Assembly (NCBI GenBank): GCA_026398875.1
Contig: JAPLSB010000004.1
Span: 62,001-126,000, forward strand
Reading direction: 5' to 3'
DNA length: 64,000 nucleotides
Source: Gammaproteobacteria bacterium
Lineage (GTDB): Bacteria; Pseudomonadota; Gammaproteobacteria; Nevskiales; Nevskiaceae
Shown here: piece by piece, positions 1 through 9,684 of the stretch
Numbering within the stretch: position 1 is the stretch's first letter
Layout of the letters: the number at the start of each line of letters is the position of its first letter
The notes under the pieces: generated by a model
Told to the model about the DNA's origin: nothing
The model's database searches: none
What the model saw: the letters and a program-made list of their open reading frames with translations, nothing else
Made by a program: the position numbers and the translations under genes

Positions 1-1302
1 GCCGTCGCCGAGCGCCAGCCGCTGTACTGGTACGACCCGATGGTCCCCGATCAGCGCTTCGACAAGCCCGGCAAGTCGCCATTCATGGACATGCAGCTGG
101 TGCCGAAGTACGCCGACGAGGCCGCTTCCGCGCCGCAAGACGAGGCCGCCGGCTTCCGCATCGACCCGCGCGTGGTCCAGAACCTGGGCGTGCGGCTGGC
201 GCGCGTGGAGCGCGGCGCGCTGCCGCAAGCGCTGCTGGCGGCCGGCGTGATCGCCGTCGACGAGCACGGCATCGAAGCCGTGCAGTCGCGCGCGGCGGGC
301 TGGGTCGAGCAGCTCGGCGTCAAGGCCGTCGGCGATCCGGTGCGGCGCGGCCAGTTGCTGGCGGCGATCCATTCGCCCGAGCTGTACGCCGCGCAAGGCG
401 AATACCTGCTGGCGCGGCGCAGCGGCGATGCCGGCCTGCAGGACGCCGCGCGGGCGCGGCTGCTGCAGTTCGGGGTCGGCGATGCGCAGTTACGGCGGAT
501 TGCCGCCAGCGGCCAGGCGGAACGGCGCATCGAGCTGTTCGCGCAGCACGACGGCTACGTGACCGAGCTTGGCGTGCGCGAAGGTGCGCAGGTGCAGCCG
601 GGCATGAGCCTGTTCACGCTGGCCCGGCTTGATCGCGTCTGGCTGAACGCCGAACTGCCGGAAGCGCAGGGCGCTGTTATTGCGCCAAGCGCTGCCGCAA
701 GCGCCACGGTGGCCGCACTGCCGGGGCAGCGCTTCGATGGCACGGTTGAATACGTCTATCCGGAACTCAGCGGCACCACCCGCACCGTGAAGCTGCGCAT
801 CGGCTTGCCGAACCGCAATGCGAAGCTGCGCCCCGGCATGTACGCGAGCGTTCGGCTTGATGGCCCGCCACGCACCGACACGCTGACCGTGCCGACCGAA
901 GCGCTGATTCGCACCGGCACCCGCAACGTCGTGCTGATCGCCGACGAAGGCTCGCGCTTCCGGCCGGTGGCAGTGCGCATCGGGGTCGAAGCGGGCGAGC
1001 GGACGGAAGTGCTCGAAGGCCTGGCGGAAGGCCAGCAGGTGGTCGCCAGCGGCCAGTTCCTGATCGATTCCGAAGCCAGCCTGCGCGGCGCGCTGGAGCG
1101 GATGGCGCCGGTGGCGATCGAGGCTGCCGATGAGCACCACTCTAAGCCCTCTCCCTTTGGGAGAGGGTTGGGTGAGGGGCACAGCCAGCCGAGTGGGGCG
1201 CCCTCATCCGAGCGCGTCCCTCACCCCCGCCCCTCTCCCGGAGGGAGAGGGGAGACCAGCGAATCTGATCCACACGCCGGCCACGAAGGCCACACGCCAT
1301 GA
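1..1302 (+). CDS. cusB: RND efflux periplasmic adaptor, CusB-like (5' end outside window)
   Basis: Membrane-fusion subunit of a heavy-metal RND pump, bridging the inner-membrane pump and the outer-membrane channel. The frame is already open at base 1, so the signal peptide lies outside the window. The first in-frame ATG (40) falls inside a conserved CusB N-terminal metal-binding motif (YWYDPMVPD, then [13 protein letters not shown]), so it is not the start. Barrel-sandwich and beta-barrel parts follow (for example [20 protein letters not shown] and [13 protein letters not shown]). The stop overlaps the cusA start (ATGA), showing translational coupling. Oddity: about 40 residues near the C-terminus are encoded by a palindromic repeat (1143-1258) that keeps the frame; the protein then ends in a His-rich tail (HAGHEGH). 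The outer-membrane partner would lie further left. Confidence 0.93.
   Translation, partial: AVAERQPLYWYDPMVPDQRFDKPGKSPFMDMQLVPKYADEAASAPQDEAAGFRIDPRVVQNLGVRLARVERGALPQALLAAGVIAVDEHGIEAVQSRAAGWVEQLGVKAVGDPVRRGQLLAAIHSPELYAAQGEYLLARRSGDAGLQDAARARLLQFGVGDAQLRRIAASGQAERRIELFAQHDGYVTELGVREGAQVQPGMSLFTLARLDRVWLNAELPEAQGAVIAPSAAASATVAALPGQRFDGTVEYVYPELSGTTRTVKLRIGLPNRNAKLRPGMYASVRLDGPPRTDTLTVPTEALIRTGTRNVVLIADEGSRFRPVAVRIGVEAGERTEVLEGLAEGQQVVASGQFLIDSEASLRGALERMAPVAIEAADEHHSKPSPFGRGLGEGHSQPSGAPSSERVPHPRPSPGGRGETSESDPHAGHEGHTP
1143..1258. repeat. Palindromic repeat element inside the cusB coding sequence
   Basis: Two short hairpins, CCCTCTCCC-ttt-GGGAGAGGG and CCCCTCTCCC-gga-GGGAGAGGGG, face each other across about 40 bases. 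The arms continue as GGGTGAGGG and CCCTCACCC, so the whole element is a large inverted repeat. It is read through in frame and encodes a Pro/Gly/Arg/Ser-rich segment. A half-size relative lies in the helicase gene at 27774-27819. Confidence 0.85.
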
Positions 1303-4300
1303 TCGCCACGATCATCCGCGCCTCGATCGCCAACCGCGTGCTGGCGCTGCTGGTCAGCGCGCTGCTGGCGCTGTGGGGAACACGCGCAGCACTCAGCACA
1401 CCGCTCGACGCGATTCCGGACTTGAGCGACACGCAGGTGATCATCCGTACGGCATGGCCCGGGCAGGCGCCGCAGCTGGTCGAGGATCAGGTCACCTATC
1501 CGCTGACCACGACGATGCTGTCGGTGCCCGGTGCTCGCACCGTGCGCGGCTATTCGATGTTCGGCGATTCGTTCGTCCACGTGATCTTTGATGACGCGAC
1601 CGACCTGTACTGGGCGCGCTCGCGGGTACTCGAATATCTCAATCAGGTCAGCGGCCGCCTGCCACCGGCGGCGCGGCCGACGCTCGGCCCGGATGCCACC
1701 GGGGTCGGCTGGATCTACGAGTACGCGCTGGTTGATCGCAGCGGCCGGCTGGACACTTCGCAACTGCGCGCGATCCAGGACTGGTTCCTGAAGTACGAGC
1801 TGAAAAGTGTCGAGAACGTCGCCGAAGTGGCCAGCGTCGGCGGCTACGTGCGCCAGTACCAGATCGTGCTCGACCCGGACCGCCTGCGCGCCACCGGCAC
1901 CACGATCAGCACGGTGATCGCGGCCGTGCGCGCCGGCAACAACGAGGCCGGCGGCTCGGTGCTGGAACTCGGCGAAGTCGAATACGCGGTACGCGCAGGC
2001 GGTTACCTGAAATCGCTCGACGACTTCCGCGCGCTGCCGGTCGGCCTTGGTGCCAACGGCGTGCCGATCCTGCTGGGCGATGTCGCCCGCGTGCAGCGCG
2101 GCCCGGAGCTGCGCCGCGGCATCAGCGAACTGGACGGCGACGGTGAAGCGGTCGGCGGCATCATCGTGATGCGCGCCGGCCAGAATGCACTGGCGACCAT
2201 CGACGCGGTGCGCAGCAAGATCGAAACGCTGAAACCCGGCCTGCCGGCAGGGGTCGAGATCGTGCCGACCTACGACCGCTCCGAGCTGATCGTCAACGCG
2301 GTCGGCACGCTGAAGGCACGGCTGGTCGAGGAAATGATCATCGTCGGGCTGGTCTGCGCGCTGTTCCTGCTGCACCTGCGTTCGGCACTGGTGGCCATCG
2401 TCAGCCTGCCGCTCGGCATCCTTGCGGCATTCGCGGTGATGAAGGCGCAGGGGATCAACGCCAACATCATGTCGCTCGGCGGGATCGCGATTGCCATCGG
2501 CGCGATGGTCGATGCCGCCGTGGTGATGATCGAGAACGCCCACCAGCATCTGCAGCGCGCCGGCGCGGAACACGACGCGCTGAGCTTCGAGCAGCGGGTC
2601 AGGGCGATCAGTGCGGCGGCAGTCGAAGTCGGCCCGGCGCTGTTCTTCTGCCTGGCCATCATCACGCTGAGCTTCGTGCCGGTGTTCACGCTGCAGGCGC
2701 AGGAAGGCAAGCTGTTCGGGCCGCTGGCGCTGACCAAGACCTATGCGATGGCAGCCGCGGCCGGACTGTCGATCACGCTGATTCCGGTCCTGATGGTGTA
2801 CTTCATCCGCGGACGGATTCCGGACGAAGCGCGCAATCCGCTGAACCGCGTGCTGATCGCCGCATACCGGCCGCTGCTGCGCGGCGTGCTGAAATTCCCA
2901 AGGCTGAGCTTGCTGCTGTCGGCCGTAGTGCTGCTGTCGGCGCTGGTGCCGATCACGCGCCTCGGCACCGAGTTCATGCCGCCGCTGATCGAGGGCGACC
3001 TGCTGTACATGCCATCGGCGCTGCCGGGGCTGTCGGCCGACAAGGCGCGCCAGCTGCTGCAGCAGACCGACCGGCTGATCCGCCAGTTTCCGGAAGTCGA
3101 GCGGGTGTTCGGCAAGGCCGGCCGCGCCGACACCGCGACCGATCCGGCCGGGCTGGAAATGTTCGAAACGACGATCCGCTTCAAGCCGCGCAGCGCCTGG
3201 CCGGACCCGGCGAAATCGCAGGACGCGCTGATCGCCGAACTGGAGGCCGCGCTGGCGATTCCCGGCCTCGCGAACCTGTGGGTGCAGCCGATCCGCAACC
3301 GCATCGACATGCTGTCGACCGGCATCAAGAGCCCGGTCGGCGTGAAGATCGCCGGCGACGACCTGCAGGTGATCGAACGGATCGGCACCGAGATCGAAAC
3401 GGTGCTGCGCGGCGTGCACGGCACCCGCTCGGTCTTTGCCGAGCGGGTGCGCGGTGGCCGTTACATCGACGTGACACCGGATCGGCTGAAGGCAGCACGG
3501 CTCGGGCTGTCGATCGCCGATGTGCAGCAGGTGGTCGGCATCGCCATCGGTGGCGAGAACATCGGCGAAGTGATCGATGGCCGCAACCGCTTTCCGATCA
3601 ACGTCCGTTATCCGCGCGAGCTGCGCGATTCGGTGGCTGCGCTGCGGGCACTGCCGATCGTCACCGCAGCCGGCGCCACGATCACGCTCGGCGATGTCGC
3701 GGCGGTTGCGATCAGCGACGGACCGCCGCAGCTGCGCAGCGAGAACGCGCGGCTCAACGGCTGGGTCTATGTCGACATTGCGGACCGCGATCTCGGCGGC
3801 TATGTCCGCGAAGCACGCGAGGCGGTTGCCGACACGGTGAAACTGCCGGCCGGCTACTCGGTCGCTTGGTCAGGGCAGTTCGAGTATCTGGCGCGCGCCG
3901 AACAGCGCCTGCAATGGGTGGTGCCGATCACGCTGTTCATCATCCTGATCCTGCTGTACCTGACTTTTCGCGCGTTCACGCCGGCGCTGCTGATCATGGC
4001 GACCTTGCCGTTCGCGCTGGTCGGCGGGCTGTGGCTGTTGCTGGCGCTTGGGCACCACCTGTCGATTGCCTCTGCGGTCGGCTTTATTGCGCTGGCCGGG
4101 GTTGCCGCCGAGTTCGGCGTGATCATGCTGATCTATCTCGACCAGGCGATCGCCAGGCGCGGTCCCGCGCTCACACGCGAAACGCTCATCGAAGCGATCG
4201 AGGAAGGTGCCGTGCTGCGCCTGCGGCCGAAAGCGATGACGGTGGCGGTGATCGTCGCAGGACTCCTTCCGATCCTGATCGGCGGCGGCACCGGCTCTGA

Positions 4301-4418
4301 AGTCATGCGCCGGATCGCCGCGCCGATGGTCGGCGGCATGATCTCGGCACCGCTGCTGTCGCTGTTCGTGCTGCCGGCGGCGTACCTGCTGTTGCGTGAG
4401 CGGCGCTTGTTGAACTGA
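1299..4418 (+). CDS. cusA: Heavy-metal RND efflux pump, Cu/Ag type (CusA)
   Basis: Inner-membrane proton-driven pump exporting Cu(I)/Ag(I) from periplasm or cytoplasm through a CusCBA-type complex. At 1039 residues it has the usual length of the HME-RND family. The N-terminus shows the family pattern ([18 protein letters not shown]). The methionine triad used by E. coli CusA for metal binding is visible as LLYMP (Met571), LEMFETT (Met621) and RIDMLSTG (Met671), which argues for monovalent Cu/Ag over Zn/Co/Cd. Transmembrane segment [14 protein letters not shown] carries the acidic relay region. It overlaps cusB by 4 bases and is followed by a palindromic repeat. Confidence 0.96.
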   Translation: MIATIIRASIANRVLALLVSALLALWGTRAALSTPLDAIPDLSDTQVIIRTAWPGQAPQLVEDQVTYPLTTTMLSVPGARTVRGYSMFGDSFVHVIFDDATDLYWARSRVLEYLNQVSGRLPPAARPTLGPDATGVGWIYEYALVDRSGRLDTSQLRAIQDWFLKYELKSVENVAEVASVGGYVRQYQIVLDPDRLRATGTTISTVIAAVRAGNNEAGGSVLELGEVEYAVRAGGYLKSLDDFRALPVGLGANGVPILLGDVARVQRGPELRRGISELDGDGEAVGGIIVMRAGQNALATIDAVRSKIETLKPGLPAGVEIVPTYDRSELIVNAVGTLKARLVEEMIIVGLVCALFLLHLRSALVAIVSLPLGILAAFAVMKAQGINANIMSLGGIAIAIGAMVDAAVVMIENAHQHLQRAGAEHDALSFEQRVRAISAAAVEVGPALFFCLAIITLSFVPVFTLQAQEGKLFGPLALTKTYAMAAAAGLSITLIPVLMVYFIRGRIPDEARNPLNRVLIAAYRPLLRGVLKFPRLSLLLSAVVLLSALVPITRLGTEFMPPLIEGDLLYMPSALPGLSADKARQLLQQTDRLIRQFPEVERVFGKAGRADTATDPAGLEMFETTIRFKPRSAWPDPAKSQDALIAELEAALAIPGLANLWVQPIRNRIDMLSTGIKSPVGVKIAGDDLQVIERIGTEIETVLRGVHGTRSVFAERVRGGRYIDVTPDRLKAARLGLSIADVQQVVGIAIGGENIGEVIDGRNRFPINVRYPRELRDSVAALRALPIVTAAGATITLGDVAAVAISDGPPQLRSENARLNGWVYVDIADRDLGGYVREAREAVADTVKLPAGYSVAWSGQFEYLARAEQRLQWVVPITLFIILILLYLTFRAFTPALLIMATLPFALVGGLWLLLALGHHLSIASAVGFIALAGVAAEFGVIMLIYLDQAIARRGPALTRETLIEAIEEGAVLRLRPKAMTVAVIVAGLLPILIGGGTGSEVMRRIAAPMVGGMISAPLLSLFVLPAAYLLLRERRLLN

Positions 4419-4431
4419 AGACAGCAGGTCT

Positions 4432-4521
4432 CACGCAAAGGCGCAAAGACGCGAAGAAAAGCGAAGCAGGTAGAGTGTTTGCTCTATCTTTGCCGTTCTT
4501 TGCGTCTTTGCGCCTTTGCAT
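4432..4521. repeat. Intergenic inverted repeat, GCAAAGGCGCAAAGACGC type
   Basis: Perfect 18-base arms GCAAAGGCGCAAAGACGC (4435-4452) and GCGTCTTTGCGCCTTTGC (4502-4519) flank about 50 bases. The arms pair a little further with one mismatch. A short 12-base tandem (CTGTCGCTGTTG-like) follows at about 4527-4550. The element fills most of the gap between cusA and the acyl-CoA dehydrogenase and could act as a terminator-like hairpin. Looser relatives are at 45275-45385 and 56299-56416. Confidence 0.85.
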
Positions 4522-4634
4522 GAGCTTGCTGTCGCTGTTGCTGTCGCTGTTCGTTGCGCCTTGGCGCTAGCCCGCTGTCGCCTGCCACGTGCAGGCACAG
4601 CACAATCGCCTACTGCCCTGATCGGACACCGCTG

Positions 4635-6434
4635 ATGATCAACCTCAAGCTGCGCCGTCGCGAGATCGATTTCCTGCTGCATGACCTGCTGAACGTCGAT
4701 GCCGTCTGCGCGCATCCGCGCTACGCGATGCACGATCGCGGCGTGTTCGACGCAACCCTCGATGTCGCGATCAAGGTCGCCGACGAGCATTTCGCCAATC
4801 ACGCGGCGAAAGTCGATGCCGAAGAGCCGCACTTCGACGGCGAACGGGTGCACCTGATTCCCGAAGTGAAGCAGGGCATCGATGCCTATGTCGCGGCCGG
4901 CTTCATGGGCACGAGTTTCGACATCGACGATGGCGGCTCGCAGCTGCCGTACGCGGTGGCGCAGGGCATCGCCTGGGTGTTCGCGGCGGCCAATGTCGGC
5001 ACCGCGGCCTATCCGTTCCTGACGATGGCGGCGGCCAACCTGATCCGGGCCCATGGGTCGGACGCGCAGAAGGCGCGCTATCTGCCACCGATGATCGAAG
5101 GCCGCTGGTTCGGCACGATGTGCCTGTCCGAGCCGCAGGCCGGTTCGTCGCTCGGCGACATCCGCACGCGTGCCGAAGCCACCGAGCATGGCTGGTACAG
5201 CATCAGCGGCACCAAGATGTGGATCTCCGGCGGCGAGCACGAACTGTCCGAGAACATCATCCATCTGGTGCTGGCCAAGATCCCCGGCGGTCCGGCCGGC
5301 TCGCGCGGTATTTCGCTGTTCATCGTGCCGAAGCGGCGCATCAATGACGATGGCTCGCTGGGCGAGCGCAACCACGTCAGCCTGGTCGGCCTCAATCACA
5401 AGATGGGCTATCGCGGCACCACCAACACGCTGCTGAACTTCGGTGAAACCGGCGAGTGCCGCGGCTGGCTGATCGGCGAGGTCAACCATGGCCTCGCCTG
5501 CATGTTCCACATGATGAACGAGGCGCGGATCGGCGTTGGCCTGAACGCCGCCGTGCTCGGCCACACGGCCTACCTGCATTCGCTGGACTACGCGCTGAAC
5601 CGACCGCAAGGCCGCAAGCCCGGCGAGCGCGATCCGTCCAGCCCGCAGGTGATGATCGCCGAGCATCCGGACGTGCGCCGCATGCTGCTGGTGCAGAAGG
5701 CGTTCTCCGAAGGCGCCTTGAGCCTGTGCCTGTATGGCGCCGCACTAGTCGACCGGCTGGCGATTGCGGAAGCCGATGCCGAGCGCGCCGAGCTGAACCT
5801 GGAGCTGGAAATCCTCACGCCGATCATCAAGGCCTGGCCGGCGCATTACTGCCTGGAAGCGAACTACTGGGGCCTGCAGATCCTCGGCGGCTACGGCTAC
5901 ACGCGCGACTATCCGCTGGAGCGCATCTACCGCGACAACCGCCTGAACCCGATCCACGAAGGCACCAACGGCATCCAGGCCGGCGACCTGCTGGGCCGCA
6001 AGGTGATGATGCACGGCGGCGCCGCGTTCAAGCTGCTGATTGCCCGCATCGCGGCAACGATCGAAGCCGCCTCGACCGATCCGTCGCTGGCCGAATTCAG
6101 CACGGCGCTGAAAGCCGCCAGCGCACGCGTCACGGCCACCACGATGGCGCTGGCCGCTGCCGGCGCCCGCGGTGAGTCAGACCGGATGCTGGCCAATGCC
6201 TGGGTCTACATGGAACTGCTCGGCGGCCTGGTCATCGGCTGGATGTGGCTGCGCCAGATGCAGTGCATCGCCGGCATGGCCAACCCGAACGAAGCCGATC
6301 TCGGCTACTTCGAAGGCAAGCGGCAGGCAGCGCGCTACTACTACCGCTGGGAACTGCCAAAGCTGGAGCGGCATGCCGCGCTGCTGGACAGCCTGGACGA
6401 CACGCTGCTCGCCACCTCGGCGGCGCAACTGTAG
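4635..6434 (+). CDS. Acyl-CoA dehydrogenase, large FadE/DmdC-like form
   Basis: FAD-dependent alpha,beta-dehydrogenation of an acyl-CoA thioester, the first step of a beta-oxidation-type pathway. I chose the ATG at 4635 (MINLKLRRREIDF), which matches the family N-terminus; an earlier in-frame start at 4554 adds an unconvincing leader. At 599 residues it belongs to the ~600-residue clade with an extra C-terminal domain. Visible motifs are the FAD/substrate segment MCLSEPQAGSSLGDIRTRA, the central KMWISGGEHELSENI and the C-terminal HEGTNGIQAGDLLGRKV, whose Glu fits the catalytic base position. The substrate cannot be told from sequence. A paralogue lies at 11834-13651. Confidence 0.93.
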   Translation: MINLKLRRREIDFLLHDLLNVDAVCAHPRYAMHDRGVFDATLDVAIKVADEHFANHAAKVDAEEPHFDGERVHLIPEVKQGIDAYVAAGFMGTSFDIDDGGSQLPYAVAQGIAWVFAAANVGTAAYPFLTMAAANLIRAHGSDAQKARYLPPMIEGRWFGTMCLSEPQAGSSLGDIRTRAEATEHGWYSISGTKMWISGGEHELSENIIHLVLAKIPGGPAGSRGISLFIVPKRRINDDGSLGERNHVSLVGLNHKMGYRGTTNTLLNFGETGECRGWLIGEVNHGLACMFHMMNEARIGVGLNAAVLGHTAYLHSLDYALNRPQGRKPGERDPSSPQVMIAEHPDVRRMLLVQKAFSEGALSLCLYGAALVDRLAIAEADAERAELNLELEILTPIIKAWPAHYCLEANYWGLQILGGYGYTRDYPLERIYRDNRLNPIHEGTNGIQAGDLLGRKVMMHGGAAFKLLIARIAATIEAASTDPSLAEFSTALKAASARVTATTMALAAAGARGESDRMLANAWVYMELLGGLVIGWMWLRQMQCIAGMANPNEADLGYFEGKRQAARYYYRWELPKLERHAALLDSLDDTLLATSAAQL

Positions 6435-6463
6435 GCCGCCCGCGGCCGGGCTAGACTCGGGCC

Positions 6464-6919
6464 ATGAACACACCCCTTCCCGAACCGTCGAGCCGCTGGT
6501 CGTTCATCCGCGACGTGCTGGTGTTCCAGCTGAAGCTGGTGCTCGGCAACCTGCTGAACTTCGTGCTCGTGCCGGTGACCATCGTCGCGTCGATCTACGA
6601 CCTCGTCAGCGGCAAGCCGGGCGCGCGCCAGGGCGATGCGTTCTACCAGGTGCTGGAAGCCGGCCGCGAGATCGAGGAGCGGATCAACATCTACGGCGCC
6701 GTCGGCGGCTACCACGCCACCGGCGCATCGGATGACGCCGGCGGCACCCGGCGCAGCAGCACGATCGCCGGCGTCGACATTGGCGATGCCACCGTCGACG
6801 ACCTGATTCGCAAGGTTGAAGGCCTGCTGGTCAAGGAGACCGGCAAGGACGGCCGCGCGGCGCAGCTGAAGTCGACCCTCGAACGCCTGCTGGACGAGCT
6901 GCGCAACCGCAAGCGCTGA
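6464..6919 (+). CDS. Small membrane-anchored protein of unknown function
   Basis: 151 residues, not recognised as a named family. Residues about 18-48 form one hydrophobic stretch (LKLVLGNLLNFVLVPVTIVA), followed by a polar segment with a Gly/Ser/Thr-rich middle and a charged helical C-terminus (KSTLERLLDELRNRKR). It looks like a single-pass protein with a cytoplasmic or periplasmic helical tail. It starts 29 bases after the acyl-CoA dehydrogenase on the same strand and may be cotranscribed with it. It is convergent with the CDF exporter gene. Confidence 0.75.
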   Translation: MNTPLPEPSSRWSFIRDVLVFQLKLVLGNLLNFVLVPVTIVASIYDLVSGKPGARQGDAFYQVLEAGREIEERINIYGAVGGYHATGASDDAGGTRRSSTIAGVDIGDATVDDLIRKVEGLLVKETGKDGRAAQLKSTLERLLDELRNRKR

Positions 6920-6931
6920 GCCGCCGCCGCG

Positions 6932-7975
6932 TCAGTGGCGGCGCGGCGCCGTTGCCGGCCCGCAGCTGTCGCCTGCGCAGGCCAGCTGCTCGATCTGCAC
7001 GGTGGCGTGCACGTCGCCGAACTGCCGCTTCAGGTGCTGCTGGATCGCGCCGAGCGCAGCATCGCGGTCGGTGACGTCGTCGAGCACCGCGTGCAGCGTC
7101 ATCACCGGGCGCTTGTCGGTCAGTGACCAGGCGTGCAGGTGGTGGATGCCGACCACGCCGGGCACGCTGGCAGCGAGATCATCCGCCAGCGCGCCGGTAT
7201 CGAGATCGCGCGGCGCGCCTTCCAGCAGGATGTGCGCCGATTCCCGCGTCACCCGCCAGCCGCCCCGCAGGATCAGCAGCGCGACGAAGGCCGACAGGAT
7301 CGGGTCGATCGGCGTCCAGCCGGTGGCCAGGATCACCAGCGCCGCCGCGACCGCCGCCGCCGAGCCGAGCAGATCGCCGAGCACGTGCAGGATCGCGCCT
7401 CTCAGGTTCAGCGTGTCCTCGCCATCGCGCAGCACGAGGAAGGTCACCAGATTGGCAACGAAGCCCAGTGCCGCGATCACCAGCATCGTCGTGCCGATCA
7501 CCGGCGCCGGTGCCAGCAGGCGCTGGATCGATTCGAAGACGATCCAGCCACTGAGCAGCAGCAGCGCCAGGCCGTTGACGAACGCCGCCAGCACTTCGTA
7601 GCGCGCCTGACCGTAGGTGAACAGCGCATCGGCCGGACGTCGGGCCACCCGCAGCGCCACCAGCGCCAGTGCCAGCGACGCGGCGTCGGTCAGCATGTGC
7701 ACGGCATCGGCGAGCAGCGCCAGCGAGCCGGACAGCCAGCCGCCGACCACTTCGACGACCATGAACGTCGCGGTGATCGCCAGTGCCAAAGCGAGCCGCG
7801 TCTCGTTGCTGCTGCCGTGGTGGTGGTGGCCGTGGCCATGCGCGTGACCATGCGCATGCGAATGGCCGTGCGCCGGCTGGCGCGCCTTCGCCGGCGGCGC
7901 GTGGTCGTGGCCGTGGTCATGGCCATGATCGTGATGATCGTGGTCATGGCCGGCGTGGTCGTGATGCTGGCCCAT
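6932..7975 (-). CDS. Cation diffusion facilitator, Zn(II)-type exporter
   Basis: Inner-membrane divalent-cation/proton antiporter of the CzcD/ZitB group, 347 residues. The first ~55 residues are extremely His-rich, alternating His with Asp or Gly, as expected for cytoplasmic zinc binding. Six hydrophobic segments follow. The transport-site pattern HxxxD occurs twice: HMLTD in TM2 and HVLGD in TM5. The C-terminal cytoplasmic domain (HHLHAWSLTDKRPVMTLH) is typical. It starts 16 bases after the AcuI/YhdH-like gene on the same strand, so the two are probably one transcript. Zn is the likely substrate; Co, Cd or Ni are possible. Confidence 0.93.
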   Translation of the reverse strand: MGQHHDHAGHDHDHHDHGHDHGHDHAPPAKARQPAHGHSHAHGHAHGHGHHHHGSSNETRLALALAITATFMVVEVVGGWLSGSLALLADAVHMLTDAASLALALVALRVARRPADALFTYGQARYEVLAAFVNGLALLLLSGWIVFESIQRLLAPAPVIGTTMLVIAALGFVANLVTFLVLRDGEDTLNLRGAILHVLGDLLGSAAAVAAALVILATGWTPIDPILSAFVALLILRGGWRVTRESAHILLEGAPRDLDTGALADDLAASVPGVVGIHHLHAWSLTDKRPVMTLHAVLDDVTDRDAALGAIQQHLKRQFGDVHATVQIEQLACAGDSCGPATAPRRH

Positions 7976-7991
7976 GGTCGGTCGGCCGGAC

Positions 7992-9008
7992 TCAGCCTTC
8001 GTCGGACAGCTGAACGATGGTGCGACCCTGGGCCTTGCCGGCGATCAGCTGCTCGGCGACTTCCGGCACCTGTTCCAGCGGAATCACCTTCGGGGCGATC
8101 AGCGTGGTCAGGCCGCGCGGCTTCCAGTCGCCGGCCAGGCGATCCCAGATCGCCAGACGCCAGCTGCGCGGCCCTTCGACCGACCAGATGCCGAGCAGGC
8201 TGACGCCGCGCAGGATGAACGGGATCACCGTCGTGGAAAGGGTTGGCGACTGGGCCAGACCAATCGCGCCGATCGAACCCCAGGGCTTCACGGTGCGGGC
8301 GAGGTAGGCCAGCGTGTCGCCACCGAGGTTGTCGACGGCACCGCCCCAGCGCGCCGCTTCGAGCGGCTTCGAACCCATGTCCAGCGTGTTGCGGTCGACG
8401 ATCTCGTCGGCGCCGAGTTCGCGCAAATAGGCTTCCGCGCCCGGCTTGCCGGTGATCGCGGCGACCTGGAAGCCGGCGCGCTTGAACAGGCTGATCGCGA
8501 TCGAGCCTACGCCGCCGGTCGGACCGGTGACGGCGATCGGACCCAGATCCGGCGTCTGGTGGTTTTCCAGCATGCGGCGCAGCGCCAGCGCGGCGGTGTA
8601 GCCGGCGGTGCCGATCGCCATCGCTTCGAGCAGCGACAGGCCCGGCGGCAGCGGCACCACGGCATCGGCCGGCACGCGCGCGTATTCGGCAAAGCCGCCA
8701 TCGAACTGCTCGCCGACATTGCAGCCAGTGACCAGCACGCGGTTGCCCGGCTTGTAGTCCGGCACATCGCTGGACACGACGATGCCGGACAGATCGATGC
8801 CGGCCACCTTCGGGTAGCCGCGCATGATCTTGCCCTTGCCGGTGACGGCCAGCGCGTCCTTGTAGTTGATCGACGAATAGACGACCCGGATGACCACTTC
8901 GCCGGCAGTCAGGTCCGACAGCGTGATCGCTTCGATGCGCGCCTCGGTCTTTTTCTCGATCTGATGGATGCGCAACGCCTTGAACGTTGCAGGTACGGGA
9001 GTCGGCAT
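7992..9008 (-). CDS. MDR-family NADPH oxidoreductase, AcuI/YhdH-like
   Basis: Zinc-free medium-chain reductase of the acryloyl-CoA reductase/quinone oxidoreductase group, 338 residues. The start at 9008 (MPTPVPATFKALRIHQ) fits the family; a longer frame reaches 9077 but overlaps the divergent pdxH start. Visible: the N-terminal GroES-like segment with SSINYKDALAVTGKGKIMR, GIDLSGIV, and the Rossmann motif VTGPTGGVGSIAISL. YhdH/AcuI proteins reduce acryloyl-CoA to propionyl-CoA or act on quinones; which applies here cannot be decided. It shares a ~50-base divergent promoter region with pdxH. Confidence 0.9.
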   Translation of the reverse strand: MPTPVPATFKALRIHQIEKKTEARIEAITLSDLTAGEVVIRVVYSSINYKDALAVTGKGKIMRGYPKVAGIDLSGIVVSSDVPDYKPGNRVLVTGCNVGEQFDGGFAEYARVPADAVVPLPPGLSLLEAMAIGTAGYTAALALRRMLENHQTPDLGPIAVTGPTGGVGSIAISLFKRAGFQVAAITGKPGAEAYLRELGADEIVDRNTLDMGSKPLEAARWGGAVDNLGGDTLAYLARTVKPWGSIGAIGLAQSPTLSTTVIPFILRGVSLLGIWSVEGPRSWRLAIWDRLAGDWKPRGLTTLIAPKVIPLEQVPEVAEQLIAGKAQGRTIVQLSDEG

Positions 9009-9057
9009 CGGGGTTTCCGGCAAAATGAAATCGAACCTTATTCTGCCCCATGCGCCC

Positions 9058-9684
9058 ATGCCGCAATACACGAGCAATCCACCGCTGTTGGAAGCCGATG
9101 TCGATCACGACCCGATCACCCAGTTCCGCAACTGGCTGGACGATGCGATCAAGGTCGGCATGATCGAGCCGATCGCGATGACCCTGGCCACCGTCGATGC
9201 CGACGGCCGGCCTTCGGCCCGCGTGGTGCTGCTGAAGGGGCTCGATGCACAGGGCTTCGCGTTCTACACCAACTACCAGTCGCGGAAAGCACGCGCGCTG
9301 GCAGCTCGGCCGTTCGCGGCAGCCACGTTCTGGTGGGACCGGCTGGAGCGCAGCGTGCGCATCGAAGGCACGGTCGAAAAGCTGACGCCCGCCGAGTCGG
9401 AAGCCTATTTCCGCAGCCGGCCGCAGGGCTCGCAGGTCGGCGCGATCACCTCGCGCCAGAGCCAGGTCGTCGCCAGCCGCGCCGAACTGGACGCCCGGCT
9501 TGCCGACAATCTCGCTCGCTACGCGACCGATCCGGTGCCGTTCGACGCCAGCCAGTGGGGCGGCTACCGGATTCGGCCCGAGGTCATCGAGTTCTGGCAG
9601 GGCCGCGACAACCGCTGCCACGACCGGCTGCGCTTTACGCGTGCAGCAACTGGCGGCTGGCGCATCGAACGGCTGGAACCGTGA
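9058..9684 (+). CDS. pdxH: Pyridoxamine/pyridoxine 5'-phosphate oxidase
   Basis: FMN-dependent oxidation of PNP or PMP to pyridoxal 5'-phosphate, the last step of the B6 salvage and de novo routes. I place the start at 9058 (MPQYTSNPPLLEADVD), giving 208 residues; an ATG at 9025 would add 11. Family motifs: RPSARVVLLKGLD and FYTNYQSRKARALA (FMN binding), ATFWWDRLERSVRIEG and the C-terminal GGYRIRPEVIEFWQGR followed by HDR (substrate binding). The stop overlaps the GTG start of the cupin gene (GTGA), so they are translationally coupled. Confidence 0.95.
   Translation: MPQYTSNPPLLEADVDHDPITQFRNWLDDAIKVGMIEPIAMTLATVDADGRPSARVVLLKGLDAQGFAFYTNYQSRKARALAARPFAAATFWWDRLERSVRIEGTVEKLTPAESEAYFRSRPQGSQVGAITSRQSQVVASRAELDARLADNLARYATDPVPFDASQWGGYRIRPEVIEFWQGRDNRCHDRLRFTRAATGGWRIERLEP

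Noticed and set aside
1221..3419. Long antisense open frame (732 codons) over cusA
   Set aside because: High-GC DNA gives long open frames opposite real genes. The translation is Arg/His/Gln-rich without any fold or motif, while the plus strand is a clear RND pump.
7690..9621. Long minus-strand frame (643 codons) across the CDF, reductase and pdxH genes
   Set aside because: It reads three well-recognised genes out of frame or antisense; the product is low-complexity and matches nothing.
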